Assembly (NCBI GenBank): GCA_051883415.1
Contig: JBJETR010000022.1
Location: 1-55,323, forward strand
Direction: 5' to 3'
DNA: 55,323 nt
Source: HGM11368 sp051883415
GTDB taxonomy: Bacteria > Bacillota > Clostridia > Christensenellales > UBA3700
The notes beneath the pieces were generated by a model. It ran no database searches. It was not told the DNA's origin and saw only the letters and a program-made list of their open reading frames with translations. The translations under genes and the position numbers were made by a program. Shown in pieces: positions 9,274-18,579 of the stretch; the stretch's first letter is position 1; each line of letters starts with the position of its first letter.

Positions 9274-10776
9274 TTATTCTCTCCCCTTTGCTATACTTTC
9301 CAATTGTCGGACAACTTCCCCTACTTCCCTTACGCAATCGGAAGCAAGTGTCCCGTATTCTCCATATTTTTCGCTGGCTTTTTTGGCACTGTCTGCACAA
9401 ACAAACGCACCCGTTGCGGCAGCCTCGATAGGCTTGACGCCTCTTGCGAGGAGTCCTACAATCACTCCCGACAGCACGTCACCCGAACCGCCTTTGGCTT
9501 GGGCGGGAGTACCGTTGGTCATCATATACGTATCTTGTCCGTCGGTCACTACGGTAGACGTACCTTTGAGCAAAACAATGACGTTATGCTCTTTTGCAAA
9601 TTTCTCGGCAATGTGGACGGGGTTAGCCAATACTTCACTTACGCTAATACCGCACAGCCTCGACATTTCCTTAGGGTGCGGAGTAATCACCGCTTGCGCA
9701 AGCTTGTCGTCCAATAGAGTCGTATAGCTCTGCAGACTGTTTAGTCCGTCGGCATCTATCAAAATACTTCCCTCAAAATTTCTTAGGAGATAGCCAATCA
9801 CGGCTCTATTGTCGTCAAAGCACTCTCCCATACCCATACCAACGGCAACGGCGGTTGCGCCCTGCACGAGTCTATCCAAAGCCGGCTTATCAAAGACAAT
9901 ATGCTCGTCCCTACTTGCCATAGCAAAAATCGTACTGTCAACCACGCAATTTCTCAGGTTGTCCGTCAAACTGCTTGGCACGGCAACGCAGTTGAGACCA
10001 CACCCGCATCTTAGAGCCGCCTCTCCCATTTGAGCAAGCTTGACCGCCCCGACGTATTGAGCCGAGCCACCTATAATAACACTCTTACCATAGCTTCCCT
10101 TGTTGGTATTGCTCCGTCTTGGAGCAAAATGCTTCGAACAATATTGCTCGTCAACGATATATTCCCTTTTGCCGACAATCTCTATGCCAATGTCTGCGAC
10201 GACCACCTTACCGCACTTATCCTTACCGTAAGAGAGCAAATGCCCACGCTTTAGGCTTTGGATTGCCACGGTTAGGTCTGCTTGCACGCAATCCACGCCT
10301 AGTCCGTTGTCGCTATTTAGTCCGCTAGGAATATCCACGCTTACCACGTAGGCACGACTTGCGTTGATATTGTCAAAAATCTTTTGAGTCGCACTATCTA
10401 CTTGCCTATCGAAGCCTACGCCGAATATGCAATCTACTATTATATCGCAGTCGTAATCGCATAGTGTAATATCTCTCGTTTCTACGCCGAGGTTGTCCAA
10501 TTTGTCTATAAAAATTTTGCTAGTTGCCGACTTGTTCTCACCCACCGCAAATACGCAAAAATCCAAGTTGTTTTTTGCCAAAATGCAAGCCAAAGCATAG
10601 CCGTCACCGCCGTTATTGCCCTTGCCACATAGTATATAGATCTTTTTATTAGTCCAATCCACGCTCTCATAGACGCTTTGGGCAGCTCTTTGCATCAAGA
10701 TATCGCCACTCACGCCACCCTCGATGGTGAGTCTATCGCTCTCCTTCATTACGCTAGCACTTACGCAAAAATTCAT
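9274..10776 (-). CDS. nnr: bifunctional NAD(P)H-hydrate epimerase / ADP-dependent NAD(P)H-hydrate dehydratase
   Basis: This fusion repairs hydrated NAD(P)H: the N-terminal epimerase (about residues 1-215) equilibrates R and S forms, and the C-terminal kinase-like domain (about 220-500) dehydrates S-NAD(P)HX with ADP. Epimerase motif: ILCGKGNNGGDGYALA, with later DIPSGLNSDNG. Dehydratase motifs: RRSNTNKGSYGKSVIIGGS, AVGMGMG, TPHPKEMSRL and the nucleotide/catalytic region GTPAQAKGGSGDVLSGVI. Length 500 aa is normal. A GAGGTG ribosome binding site precedes the ATG. It lies upstream of mazF, as NAD(P)HX repair genes often do near alr-mazF in Firmicutes. Confidence 0.94.
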   Translation of the reverse strand: MNFCVSASVMKESDRLTIEGGVSGDILMQRAAQSVYESVDWTNKKIYILCGKGNNGGDGYALACILAKNNLDFCVFAVGENKSATSKIFIDKLDNLGVETRDITLCDYDCDIIVDCIFGVGFDRQVDSATQKIFDNINASRAYVVSVDIPSGLNSDNGLGVDCVQADLTVAIQSLKRGHLLSYGKDKCGKVVVADIGIEIVGKREYIVDEQYCSKHFAPRRSNTNKGSYGKSVIIGGSAQYVGAVKLAQMGEAALRCGCGLNCVAVPSSLTDNLRNCVVDSTIFAMASRDEHIVFDKPALDRLVQGATAVAVGMGMGECFDDNRAVIGYLLRNFEGSILIDADGLNSLQSYTTLLDDKLAQAVITPHPKEMSRLCGISVSEVLANPVHIAEKFAKEHNVIVLLKGTSTVVTDGQDTYMMTNGTPAQAKGGSGDVLSGVIVGLLARGVKPIEAAATGAFVCADSAKKASEKYGEYGTLASDCVREVGEVVRQLESIAKGRE

Positions 10777-10979
10777 AATTCACCTCAACGATATTTTATT
10801 ACTTACCTCAGCTCGTGTCAAGGTCAAAATTTCCTTAGCAATTATACGCTTACAAAATAGCATATATCCAACACGTTGCCGTCAACATTGCGCCTTATTA
10901 TCATTAGACCATATCCTATCTAGTTTTTGTCAATAAGACTAAAAGCTATTACAAAAGCATACTCGTTACACTAAAAAAA

Positions 10980-10997
10980 CAGAGAGTCATCTCTCTG
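10980..10997 (-). terminator. terminator of the purine-ygiQ-recX operon, overlapping the recX stop codon
   Basis: On the minus strand CAGAGAG-atga-CTCTCTG is followed by TTTTTTT. The recX TGA stop lies in the loop, so the gene runs directly into its terminator. Confidence 0.8.
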
Positions 10998-11604
10998 CTT
11001 TTAGTCTGTCTATCACCGAGAATATCTTGTCACTCGAGAAGCCTCTTGCATGCAAAAATCTTGCCAATCTTGCCACGTACTTAGGATCGTCTAAGTCGCC
11101 CGTCTTAGCGTGCTTGCGAGCGACCTCGTATATAGCGTCGTCCCCGTCGTCGCCAAGGTCTATTAAAACTTGTACTATTATGTCCTTGGATATCCCTTTG
11201 GCAATGAGTTCGTTCCTAATACGGCTTGCACCCTTGACCACCTTGTTGTATTCCACGTAGCACCTTGCCCACTCGAGGTCGTTGATATAGCCGTATTCTA
11301 TGGCTTTGGACAAGCAATACTCTACTATCGGCTTGTTGTAGCCCTTGTCGTACAGCTTGCTCTTTAGTCCTTGAGCGGTGGGCGTGTAGCGAGAAATATA
11401 CGACAAAGCCCAATTCCACGCCTTATCCTTTTCACTCTCGAATATCAACTCTTGCAAGTCGCTATCACTGAGCATACTACCGACTTTGATATTGTTGCTT
11501 GCCAACACTATTCTCGAAATTCCGCAACAAAACTCGCCGTCTAAATAGAGGTTAGCTCGGTCGATATTGCTTGACTGAATGAGTATAGCAGTTACTTCTT
11601 TCAC
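10987..11604 (-). CDS. recX: regulatory protein RecX
   Basis: RecX binds RecA filaments and modulates recombinase activity. The 205-aa protein has the three-helix repeats of the family: AWNWALSYISRYTPTAQGLKSKL, then VEYCLSKAIEYGYINDLEWARCYVE, then GASRIRNELIAKGI, and a final FLHARGFSSDKIFSVI. The start overlaps the ygiQ stop by 4 bp (ATGA), so it is translationally coupled to ygiQ and ends the purine operon. Confidence 0.92.
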   Translation of the reverse strand: MKEVTAILIQSSNIDRANLYLDGEFCCGISRIVLASNNIKVGSMLSDSDLQELIFESEKDKAWNWALSYISRYTPTAQGLKSKLYDKGYNKPIVEYCLSKAIEYGYINDLEWARCYVEYNKVVKGASRIRNELIAKGISKDIIVQVLIDLGDDGDDAIYEVARKHAKTGDLDDPKYVARLARFLHARGFSSDKIFSVIDRLKAER

Positions 11605-13565
11605 TTTTTATCTCTCTTTCTTGGGGTAGATTTGCTCTTGGCTCGCTTTTTGCCATCGTTGATTTTGTCTATCTTGGCTTGGTCTACGTACACTACGCCA
11701 CTACGAGTTTTGACGGCTTTTTTGCCACTCGCATTCTTAGGCTTTTGCTCTATATAGCCCGACTTTGCCTCTTCTTTGAGAGGTTTGATAAGACACGAGT
11801 CTTTGAAACCAATGAGGTCTTGTCTACCCGCTTCAATCAACGCCTCTTTGACTAGATTGTAGTTTTCCTTTTTTCTATACTGCATCAACGCCCTTTGCAG
11901 TTGTTTTTCTCTCTTTGTTTTAGGTACGTAAACCTCTTGCATGGTGTCGGGGTTGATACCTGTATAGTACATACACGTCGACTTGGTGGACGGGGTTGGA
12001 TAGAAGTCTTGCACTTGCTCGGGCATATATCCTATCGACTTGAGATAGAGTGCAAGGTTGATAGCGTCGTTTAGCGTACACCCCGGGTGCGAAGAGATAA
12101 GGTACGGCACCAAATATTGCTTTTTACCTAGCTTTTTGTTGATATCGTCAAACTTTTTCTTAAATCTAAGGTACAAGTCAAAGTTTGGTTTGTTCATATT
12201 TTTCAGCACGTTGTCGCTGACGTGTTCGGGGGCGACTTTGAGTTGTCCCGACACGTGGTATTTGATTACCTCTTCGATAAACTCGTCGCTCTCATCGTAC
12301 ATAGCGTAGTCGTATCTAATACCGCTACGTATAAAGACCTTCTTGATACCCTCTATTTGTCTAAGCGTGCGTAGCAAATCAAGATACTCGCTATGGTCGA
12401 CTTTCAAATTAGGACAAGGCTTGTAGCCGATACATTGCCTATCGGGACACACCCCCTTATCCCACTGTTTAGCGCAAGCAGTGTCACGGAAGTTGGCGGT
12501 TGGTCCGCCCACGTCGTGTATATATCCTTTGAAGTCGACGTCTTTAGTAAATTCCACCGCCTCTTGCACTATGCTTTCTTTGGAGCGTTTTTGCACCACT
12601 CTACCTTGGTGATATGCAATGGCGCAATAGTTGCAGTTGCCGTAGCAACCACGCACCGAAGTGATACTGTATTTTACCTCTTCGATAGCAGGCACACCCT
12701 TGGTATACTTGGGGTGATAAGTCCTCTCGTAAGGTAAGGCGTATATCTCGTCCATCTCCTTGCTGGACATAGGCAGTTGCATAGGATTTTGCACAAGATA
12801 CTTGTCGCCGTGCTTTTGCAAAACCACCTTGCCGTGTGCATGGTCGTTGGTTTTCGTCTGTGTATTAAAGGCTCTCACGTATGCGAGCTTGTCGCTCTTG
12901 ACGGCTTCGTAGCTCTCGCAAAATACCGCCTTATGGCTATCAATGTCCTCTTTGATTTTACTTGGCAGTGAGTCGAAGTCACTGAGATAGCAAGTACCTC
13001 TCACGTCCTTGATTTTGGACAGCGGAACGCCCCTTTTGAGATAATTACAGATGTCTTTGATAGGTCGCTCACCCATACCGTATATCAGTAGGTCGGCTTT
13101 GCTCGACACGAGAATGCTCGGCAAAACCTTGTCAGCCCAATAGTCGTAGTGTGCAAATCTTCTTAGCGAAGCTTCTATACCGCCTATGACGATAGTGCTA
13201 TCGGGATATAGCCTTCTAAGCGTATTGCAATACACGTCCACGGCTCTGTCGGGGCGAAGACCTGTTTGTCCGCCCTCGCTGTACACGTCGCGACTTCTTT
13301 TGATTTTGGCAACGGTATAGTTGTTGACCATACTGTCCACCACGCCGCTAGACACCAAAAAGCCCAGCTTAGGCTCACCGAAAATACAATAATCCTCGTC
13401 CTTTTGTGGCTGAGAGATTATAGCAATACTAAGACTCATACTTTGTATGAGCCTCGATACTATTGCGTGTCCGAAGGACGGATGGTCTACGTATGCCTCG
13501 CCTATCACGTAGACCAAGTCCACTCTATCGGATATTTCGTGTTTTTCGGTGGGTAAAAATGCCAT
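11601..13565 (-). CDS. YgiQ family radical SAM protein (UPF0313)
   Basis: A 654-aa radical SAM enzyme of the YgiQ family, whose substrate is not established. It opens with FLPTEKHEISDRVDLVYVIGEAYVDHPSFG. The [4Fe-4S] cysteine triad is seen in SITSVRGCYGNCNYCAIAYHQGR (CxxxCxxC, about residues 308-315). The C-terminus is basic and Lys-rich. The purL TAA and this ATG share one base (TAATG) and recX overlaps its 3' end, so it is embedded in the purine transcript. Confidence 0.92.
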   Translation of the reverse strand: MAFLPTEKHEISDRVDLVYVIGEAYVDHPSFGHAIVSRLIQSMSLSIAIISQPQKDEDYCIFGEPKLGFLVSSGVVDSMVNNYTVAKIKRSRDVYSEGGQTGLRPDRAVDVYCNTLRRLYPDSTIVIGGIEASLRRFAHYDYWADKVLPSILVSSKADLLIYGMGERPIKDICNYLKRGVPLSKIKDVRGTCYLSDFDSLPSKIKEDIDSHKAVFCESYEAVKSDKLAYVRAFNTQTKTNDHAHGKVVLQKHGDKYLVQNPMQLPMSSKEMDEIYALPYERTYHPKYTKGVPAIEEVKYSITSVRGCYGNCNYCAIAYHQGRVVQKRSKESIVQEAVEFTKDVDFKGYIHDVGGPTANFRDTACAKQWDKGVCPDRQCIGYKPCPNLKVDHSEYLDLLRTLRQIEGIKKVFIRSGIRYDYAMYDESDEFIEEVIKYHVSGQLKVAPEHVSDNVLKNMNKPNFDLYLRFKKKFDDINKKLGKKQYLVPYLISSHPGCTLNDAINLALYLKSIGYMPEQVQDFYPTPSTKSTCMYYTGINPDTMQEVYVPKTKREKQLQRALMQYRKKENYNLVKEALIEAGRQDLIGFKDSCLIKPLKEEAKSGYIEQKPKNASGKKAVKTRSGVVYVDQAKIDKINDGKKRAKSKSTPRKRDKK

Positions 13566-16500
13566 TATTTGAAGTATTCCACTCCGCTTTCAAAGAGCTT
13601 CATATCATAATTGCCCTCTACGTTTTTGTAGAGATTGTCGTCTATTCTTTCGCTATGTCCCATCTTGCCGAGCACTCTGCCGTCAGGGGAAATGATACCC
13701 TCGATAGCCCTCATACTGCCGTTAGGGTTGTAAGGCGAAGTCATAGTCGCGTTGCCGAACACGTCGACGTATTGAGTCGCTACTTGACCTGCCTTGACGA
13801 GCTTGTCGAGTTCCTCTTGTCCCGAAACAAATCTTCCCTCGCCATGGCTGACGGCAACTTTATACACCTCGTCCACACGGCAAGCGTTAAGCCAAGGCGA
13901 CTTGTTGGTAGCAACTCTCACGTTGACAATAGTCGATACGTGTCGAGAAATATTGTTGAAAGTCAAAGTAGGAGCGTCGGCTTTTTGTTCTCTGATGTCG
14001 CCGTAAGGCACTAAGCCTAACTTGATGAGAGCCTGGAAGCCGTTGCATATACCGAGAGCAAGCCCGTCCCTATTATATAGCAGCTTCATTACCGCCTCGG
14101 CGATTGCAGGGTTTTTGAAAGTCGTTGCGATAAACTTACCGCTTCCGTCAGGCTCGTCGCCACCGCTAAATCCACCCGGGAAAGCAAGTATTTGTGCCCT
14201 GTCTAGTGCCTTTACCAAGGCTTTTGCCGTCTCTTCTATATCCTTAGACGATTGATTTTTGACGATAAATATATCGGCTTTTGCACCCGCTCTCTCAAAG
14301 GCTCTTGCCGTGTCGTATTCGCAGTTAGTTCCCGGGAATACGGGTATGAGAACGGTAGGCTTGACGATATTTCTCGCCGCCCTCTCATGTTTGCGAGCCA
14401 CGCAAATGAGGTTGTTAGCTTCTCCGCTAGCAGGCGCCGTGGTTGGGAATACGCTCTCGAGCGTACCCGTAAAGGCTTCGATAGCCTTGTCCATCTTGAC
14501 CTCAACACCGCAAAGGTCGCAAGTGTAAGTTCCGTTGAGAGTAGCGACCTTTTGGACGTCGAAGTCATTCAAGCCGTCAATATCCTCGGCAAGGATTACC
14601 AAGTCGCCGAATCGAGGCGTAAACATATCCACGGTCAGTGCTTCCCAATCGGTTCCCGCCTTGTTACCCATACAAGCCTTGAATACGCTAGCGAGCACAC
14701 CGCCCTCTTCCACCACGTTACAAGCCTTAATTTTGCCCGCCATGATAGCGTCGTTGATAGCGTCGTAGAACTTCAGCGTCTTGTCAAAGTCGACCATATC
14801 GTACTCGTCCCTTGGCAAAGACACGTGATATATATCTTTGACTTTGCCGTCGAATGCGAAAGTATTGGAGATGACTTTGCTTGCCTTGGTGATACCCATA
14901 GCAAAACTTATGAGGGTAGGAGGAACGTCGATATTTTCAAAAGTTCCGCTCATACTGTCCTTACCGCCGATAGCACCGACGCCGAGACCTATTTGAGCAT
15001 AGAGTGCGCCGAGCAGTGCCGACAAAGGCTGTCCCCATCTCTCGGGATCGTTGCCTAATCTCTTGAAGAATTCTTGCAAAGATAATCTGACGGTATCAAC
15101 TCTCACACCGCAAGCCACCAATTTGGATAGCGACAAAACTATAGAATACACGCTACCCACAAAAGGAGATGCGCTCATCAGTTGAGGAGAGCAACCGTAA
15201 CTCGATACCGTAGCGGTGTCGGTCTTGCCGTTTACAGGAGGTTTAGCCGCCATCGCAACGGCAGGGGTAAGTTGATATTTTCCGCCAAAAGGCATCAACA
15301 CGCTACCCGCGCCGATAGTAGAGTCGAAGGTTTCGCCAAGACCTTTGGTGGAACATACGTTGAGGCGGGAGAGCTCGTGATACAATACTCCCGCAAAGTC
15401 GCCCTTGGCAAAGAGCTTTGCGCTCTCCTCATCGGGCTTGTTCATATAATCGGTGGCGTTGTCCTTGACCACCGCTTTGGTAGTTTGCTTGACGCCGTTG
15501 GTATCGAGGAAGCTTCTCTTGAGGTCGACTATGCAGTTGCCCGCATAGAACATTCTCATTCTGCCGTTGTCGGTGACTTCAGCCACTGCTACGGCGTTGA
15601 GGTTTTCCTCTTTTGCATAGTTGATAAATTGCTCTACCGTGTCCTTAGCAAGCACGACCGCCATTCTCTCTTGCGATTCGGATATAGCAAGCTCGGTACC
15701 CGACAAGCCCTCGTACTTCTTAGGCACCTTGTCTAGATAAATATCGAGGCTGTCGGCAAGTTCGCCAATGGCTACCGACACACCGCCCGCACCGAAGTCG
15801 TTACACTTGACGATAAGTCTAGCCACGTCCTTGTTGCGGAATAGTCTTTGGATTTTTCTCTCGGTAGGAGGGTTACCCTTTTGCACTTCGGCACCGCACA
15901 CCTCTACCGACTTTTCGGTATGGGCTTTGGAGCTTCCCGTTGCGCCGCCGCAGCCGTCTCTACCCGTCTCACCGCCAAGAAGTACAATGATATCGCCTTC
16001 GATAGGCTTTCTTCTCACCACGTTTTCCTTTGGTGCACCCGCAATGACGTAGCCCGTCTCCAATCTCTTAGCCACGTAGTTAGGGTGATACATCTCGGCA
16101 ACAAGCCCCGTCGCCAAACCTATTTGGTTGCCGTAACTGCTATATCCCGCAGCCGCCGTCTTGGTTATGACACGTTGAGGCAGCTTGCCCTTTAGCGTCT
16201 CTTCGATAGGCTTTCTAGGATCGGCAGCACCCGTGACTCTCATTGCTTGGTATACGTAAGTTCTACCCGACAGCGGATCTCTTATCGCACCGCCTAGGCA
16301 AGTAGCAGCACCACCGAAAGGCTCGATTTCCGTTGGGTGGTTGTGCGTTTCGTTTTTGAACATTATCAGCCACTTTTCATCCTTGCCGTCCACGTCGACG
16401 TCCACTTCCACACTGCAAGCGTTGATTTCGTCACTCACGTCAAGGTTGTCGAGTTTACCCTCTTTTTTCAACTTCTTGACGGCAATGGTGGCAATATCCA

Positions 16501-17302
16501 TAAGACATTTGTATTTGTCTTCTCTTTTTGCATTAAACTCTTGATACAAATCGTTGTACAAGTCTAGCGCCTTGAATAAGTGCGGATTGTCCGACTTGAT
16601 ATCCACGTCGGTGATTTCGGTAGCAAAGGTGGTATGACGGCAGTGGTCCGACCAATAGGTGTCGATAACTTTTAGCTCGGTTTCGCTCGGATCACGCTTT
16701 TCACCCGCAAAATAATCTCTTACGAACTTGAGATCGGCTACACTCATAGCAAAGCCTTTTTCGCCGTGATACTTAGCTATTTGCTCATCGCTCATTGCGA
16801 TAAATCCGTCTATTGTAGGCACGGTAAGTTGCAAGTTGACTTGACTGACAAGGGTGTCGGGCAAACCCATTTCACCCTCTCTCGCCTCTACAGGGTTGAT
16901 GAGGTACTTCTTGATTGCGGCTATTTGAGCCTCCGTGCAACCCTTGATAGCGTAGACTTTGGCGCACTTGATGAGCGGTCTTGCTCCCATTGACAGCAAC
17001 TGCACGCATTGCATAGCGCTGTCTGCTCTTTGGTCGTACTGTCCCGGCAAATACTCTACCACGAATACGGTATATCCCGCCAAATCGGGCAGCTCGTCGT
17101 ATAGATTGTCGACGGGAGCTTCGGAGAAAATCGTACTCTTGGCGCTCTCAAAGACAATATCGTCGATATTTTCGATATCGTATCTAATCAATTCTCTCAC
17201 GTCCTCGGCGTTGATACCGAGCACGTTTTTGACGTCGGCAAGCGTCTTTTTTGCCGAAACGTTGTAGTTTTGTTTTTTCTCTACGAAAATTCTTCTTACC
17301 AT
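13565..17302 (-). CDS. purL: phosphoribosylformylglycinamidine (FGAM) synthase, single-chain form
   Basis: PurL converts FGAR, glutamine and ATP to FGAM in purine synthesis. At 1245 aa this is the large single-chain form with the glutaminase fused at the C-terminus, unlike the split PurS/PurQ/PurL of Bacillus. The synthetase part shows YWSDHCRHTTFATEI, FKNETHNHPTEIEPFGGAATCLGG and NDFGAGGVSVAIGEL. The glutaminase part shows VLIPVFPGTNCEYDTARAFERAG, the nucleophile Cys in LALGICNGFQAL and the SHGEGRFV histidine segment. It starts 11 bp after purD. Confidence 0.97.
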   Translation of the reverse strand: MVRRIFVEKKQNYNVSAKKTLADVKNVLGINAEDVRELIRYDIENIDDIVFESAKSTIFSEAPVDNLYDELPDLAGYTVFVVEYLPGQYDQRADSAMQCVQLLSMGARPLIKCAKVYAIKGCTEAQIAAIKKYLINPVEAREGEMGLPDTLVSQVNLQLTVPTIDGFIAMSDEQIAKYHGEKGFAMSVADLKFVRDYFAGEKRDPSETELKVIDTYWSDHCRHTTFATEITDVDIKSDNPHLFKALDLYNDLYQEFNAKREDKYKCLMDIATIAVKKLKKEGKLDNLDVSDEINACSVEVDVDVDGKDEKWLIMFKNETHNHPTEIEPFGGAATCLGGAIRDPLSGRTYVYQAMRVTGAADPRKPIEETLKGKLPQRVITKTAAAGYSSYGNQIGLATGLVAEMYHPNYVAKRLETGYVIAGAPKENVVRRKPIEGDIIVLLGGETGRDGCGGATGSSKAHTEKSVEVCGAEVQKGNPPTERKIQRLFRNKDVARLIVKCNDFGAGGVSVAIGELADSLDIYLDKVPKKYEGLSGTELAISESQERMAVVLAKDTVEQFINYAKEENLNAVAVAEVTDNGRMRMFYAGNCIVDLKRSFLDTNGVKQTTKAVVKDNATDYMNKPDEESAKLFAKGDFAGVLYHELSRLNVCSTKGLGETFDSTIGAGSVLMPFGGKYQLTPAVAMAAKPPVNGKTDTATVSSYGCSPQLMSASPFVGSVYSIVLSLSKLVACGVRVDTVRLSLQEFFKRLGNDPERWGQPLSALLGALYAQIGLGVGAIGGKDSMSGTFENIDVPPTLISFAMGITKASKVISNTFAFDGKVKDIYHVSLPRDEYDMVDFDKTLKFYDAINDAIMAGKIKACNVVEEGGVLASVFKACMGNKAGTDWEALTVDMFTPRFGDLVILAEDIDGLNDFDVQKVATLNGTYTCDLCGVEVKMDKAIEAFTGTLESVFPTTAPASGEANNLICVARKHERAARNIVKPTVLIPVFPGTNCEYDTARAFERAGAKADIFIVKNQSSKDIEETAKALVKALDRAQILAFPGGFSGGDEPDGSGKFIATTFKNPAIAEAVMKLLYNRDGLALGICNGFQALIKLGLVPYGDIREQKADAPTLTFNNISRHVSTIVNVRVATNKSPWLNACRVDEVYKVAVSHGEGRFVSGQEELDKLVKAGQVATQYVDVFGNATMTSPYNPNGSMRAIEGIISPDGRVLGKMGHSERIDDNLYKNVEGNYDMKLFESGVEYFK

Positions 17303-17313
17303 TGTTCTTATCC

Positions 17314-18570
17314 TTATTTCTTTATTCCTATATCCGTGCGATAAAACATCTTGTCAAAGTGTACTTTTTTGACGTTGGCATAGGCAATTTCTCTCGCCTT
17401 ATCCATATCGTCGGCAAGTGCCGTCACGCCCAACACTCTACCGCCGTTGGTGACGAGCACGCCGTCTTTTTTCGCCGTGCCCGCGTGGTACAAGATTACG
17501 CCGTCGTCAAGCTGGTCTATAGTGATAGGCAAACCCTTAGCATAGGCTTCGGGATAACCGCCGCTCGCCACTATTACGCATACGGCAGTCTTGTCGTTCC
17601 ATTTGATATCAATCTTGTCGAGAGTGCCGTCTATGCAGGCGTTGAATATATCGTATATATCGCTCTCGAGCTTAGGCAAAACGACTTGCGTCTCGGGATC
17701 GCCGAAGCGTGCGTTGTACTCAAGCACCTTTACGCCGTCGCTTGTCAACATCAGCCCGCAATATAGTACGCCTTTGAAGGTTCTTCCCTCGGCGTTCATG
17801 GCATTGACGGTTGGCACTATGATAGTGTCGTACACCTCCTGTGCCATATCGGGAGTATATATTTTAGACGGAGCAAAAGTGCCCATACCGCCCGTATTGA
17901 GTCCCTCGTCGTTGTCGTGCGCTCTCTTGTGGTCTTGCGAAGACACCATAGGCACGACTGTCTTACCGTCGCAGAAGCATAGCACCGACACCTCTTTGCC
18001 TACCATAAATTCTTCTATTACAACCTTCTTACCCGCATCCTTAAACTTGCCGTCAATCATCATTTCTTTGACTGCGTCAATGCCCTCTTGCTTGTCGTTG
18101 CATATAATCACGCCTTTACCGAGAGCAAGTCCGTCGGCTTTGACGACGAGCGGATATTTTGCGTTGCTTACGTACTCAATCGCACTGTCGCAGTCGTCGA
18201 ATTCCACGTAGTCGGCGGTCGGGATTCCGTATTTTTTCATGAGATTTTTGCTAAAAGCCTTGCTTGCCTCGATGATAGCCGCATTTTTCTTAGGACCGAA
18301 TGCACGCATACCGTTGCTCTCTAGCAAGTCAACGAGACCTCCTGCGAGAGGATCATCGGGCGCAACCACCGTCAAGTCGATATCCTTATGTTCTTTGACA
18401 AAGTTGATTATATTGTCAAAGTCCATCACGCCGATATTGTGACACTCGGCTATCTCTGCAATGCCCGCATTGCCGGGCAAACAATAAATCTTGTCCACTT
18501 TAGGGCTCTTTGAGAGTGCAATACAAATTGCGTGTTCTCTACCGCCGCTTCCAATTACGAGTACGCTCAT
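17314..18570 (-). CDS. purD: phosphoribosylamine--glycine ligase (GAR synthetase)
   Basis: An ATP-grasp enzyme that joins phosphoribosylamine and glycine to GAR, step 2 of purine synthesis. Seen: the start MSVLVIGSGGREHAI, the N-terminal APDDPLAGGLVDLLE, the ATP-grasp KADGLALGKGVIICN, the SQDHKRAHDNDEGLNTGGMGTFAP signature and the metal-binding EYNARFGDPETQVVLP. Length 418 aa is normal. It sits 9 bp after purH in the operon. Confidence 0.97.
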   Translation of the reverse strand: MSVLVIGSGGREHAICIALSKSPKVDKIYCLPGNAGIAEIAECHNIGVMDFDNIINFVKEHKDIDLTVVAPDDPLAGGLVDLLESNGMRAFGPKKNAAIIEASKAFSKNLMKKYGIPTADYVEFDDCDSAIEYVSNAKYPLVVKADGLALGKGVIICNDKQEGIDAVKEMMIDGKFKDAGKKVVIEEFMVGKEVSVLCFCDGKTVVPMVSSQDHKRAHDNDEGLNTGGMGTFAPSKIYTPDMAQEVYDTIIVPTVNAMNAEGRTFKGVLYCGLMLTSDGVKVLEYNARFGDPETQVVLPKLESDIYDIFNACIDGTLDKIDIKWNDKTAVCVIVASGGYPEAYAKGLPITIDQLDDGVILYHAGTAKKDGVLVTNGGRVLGVTALADDMDKAREIAYANVKKVHFDKMFYRTDIGIKK

Positions 18571-18579
18571 ATTCTCTCC

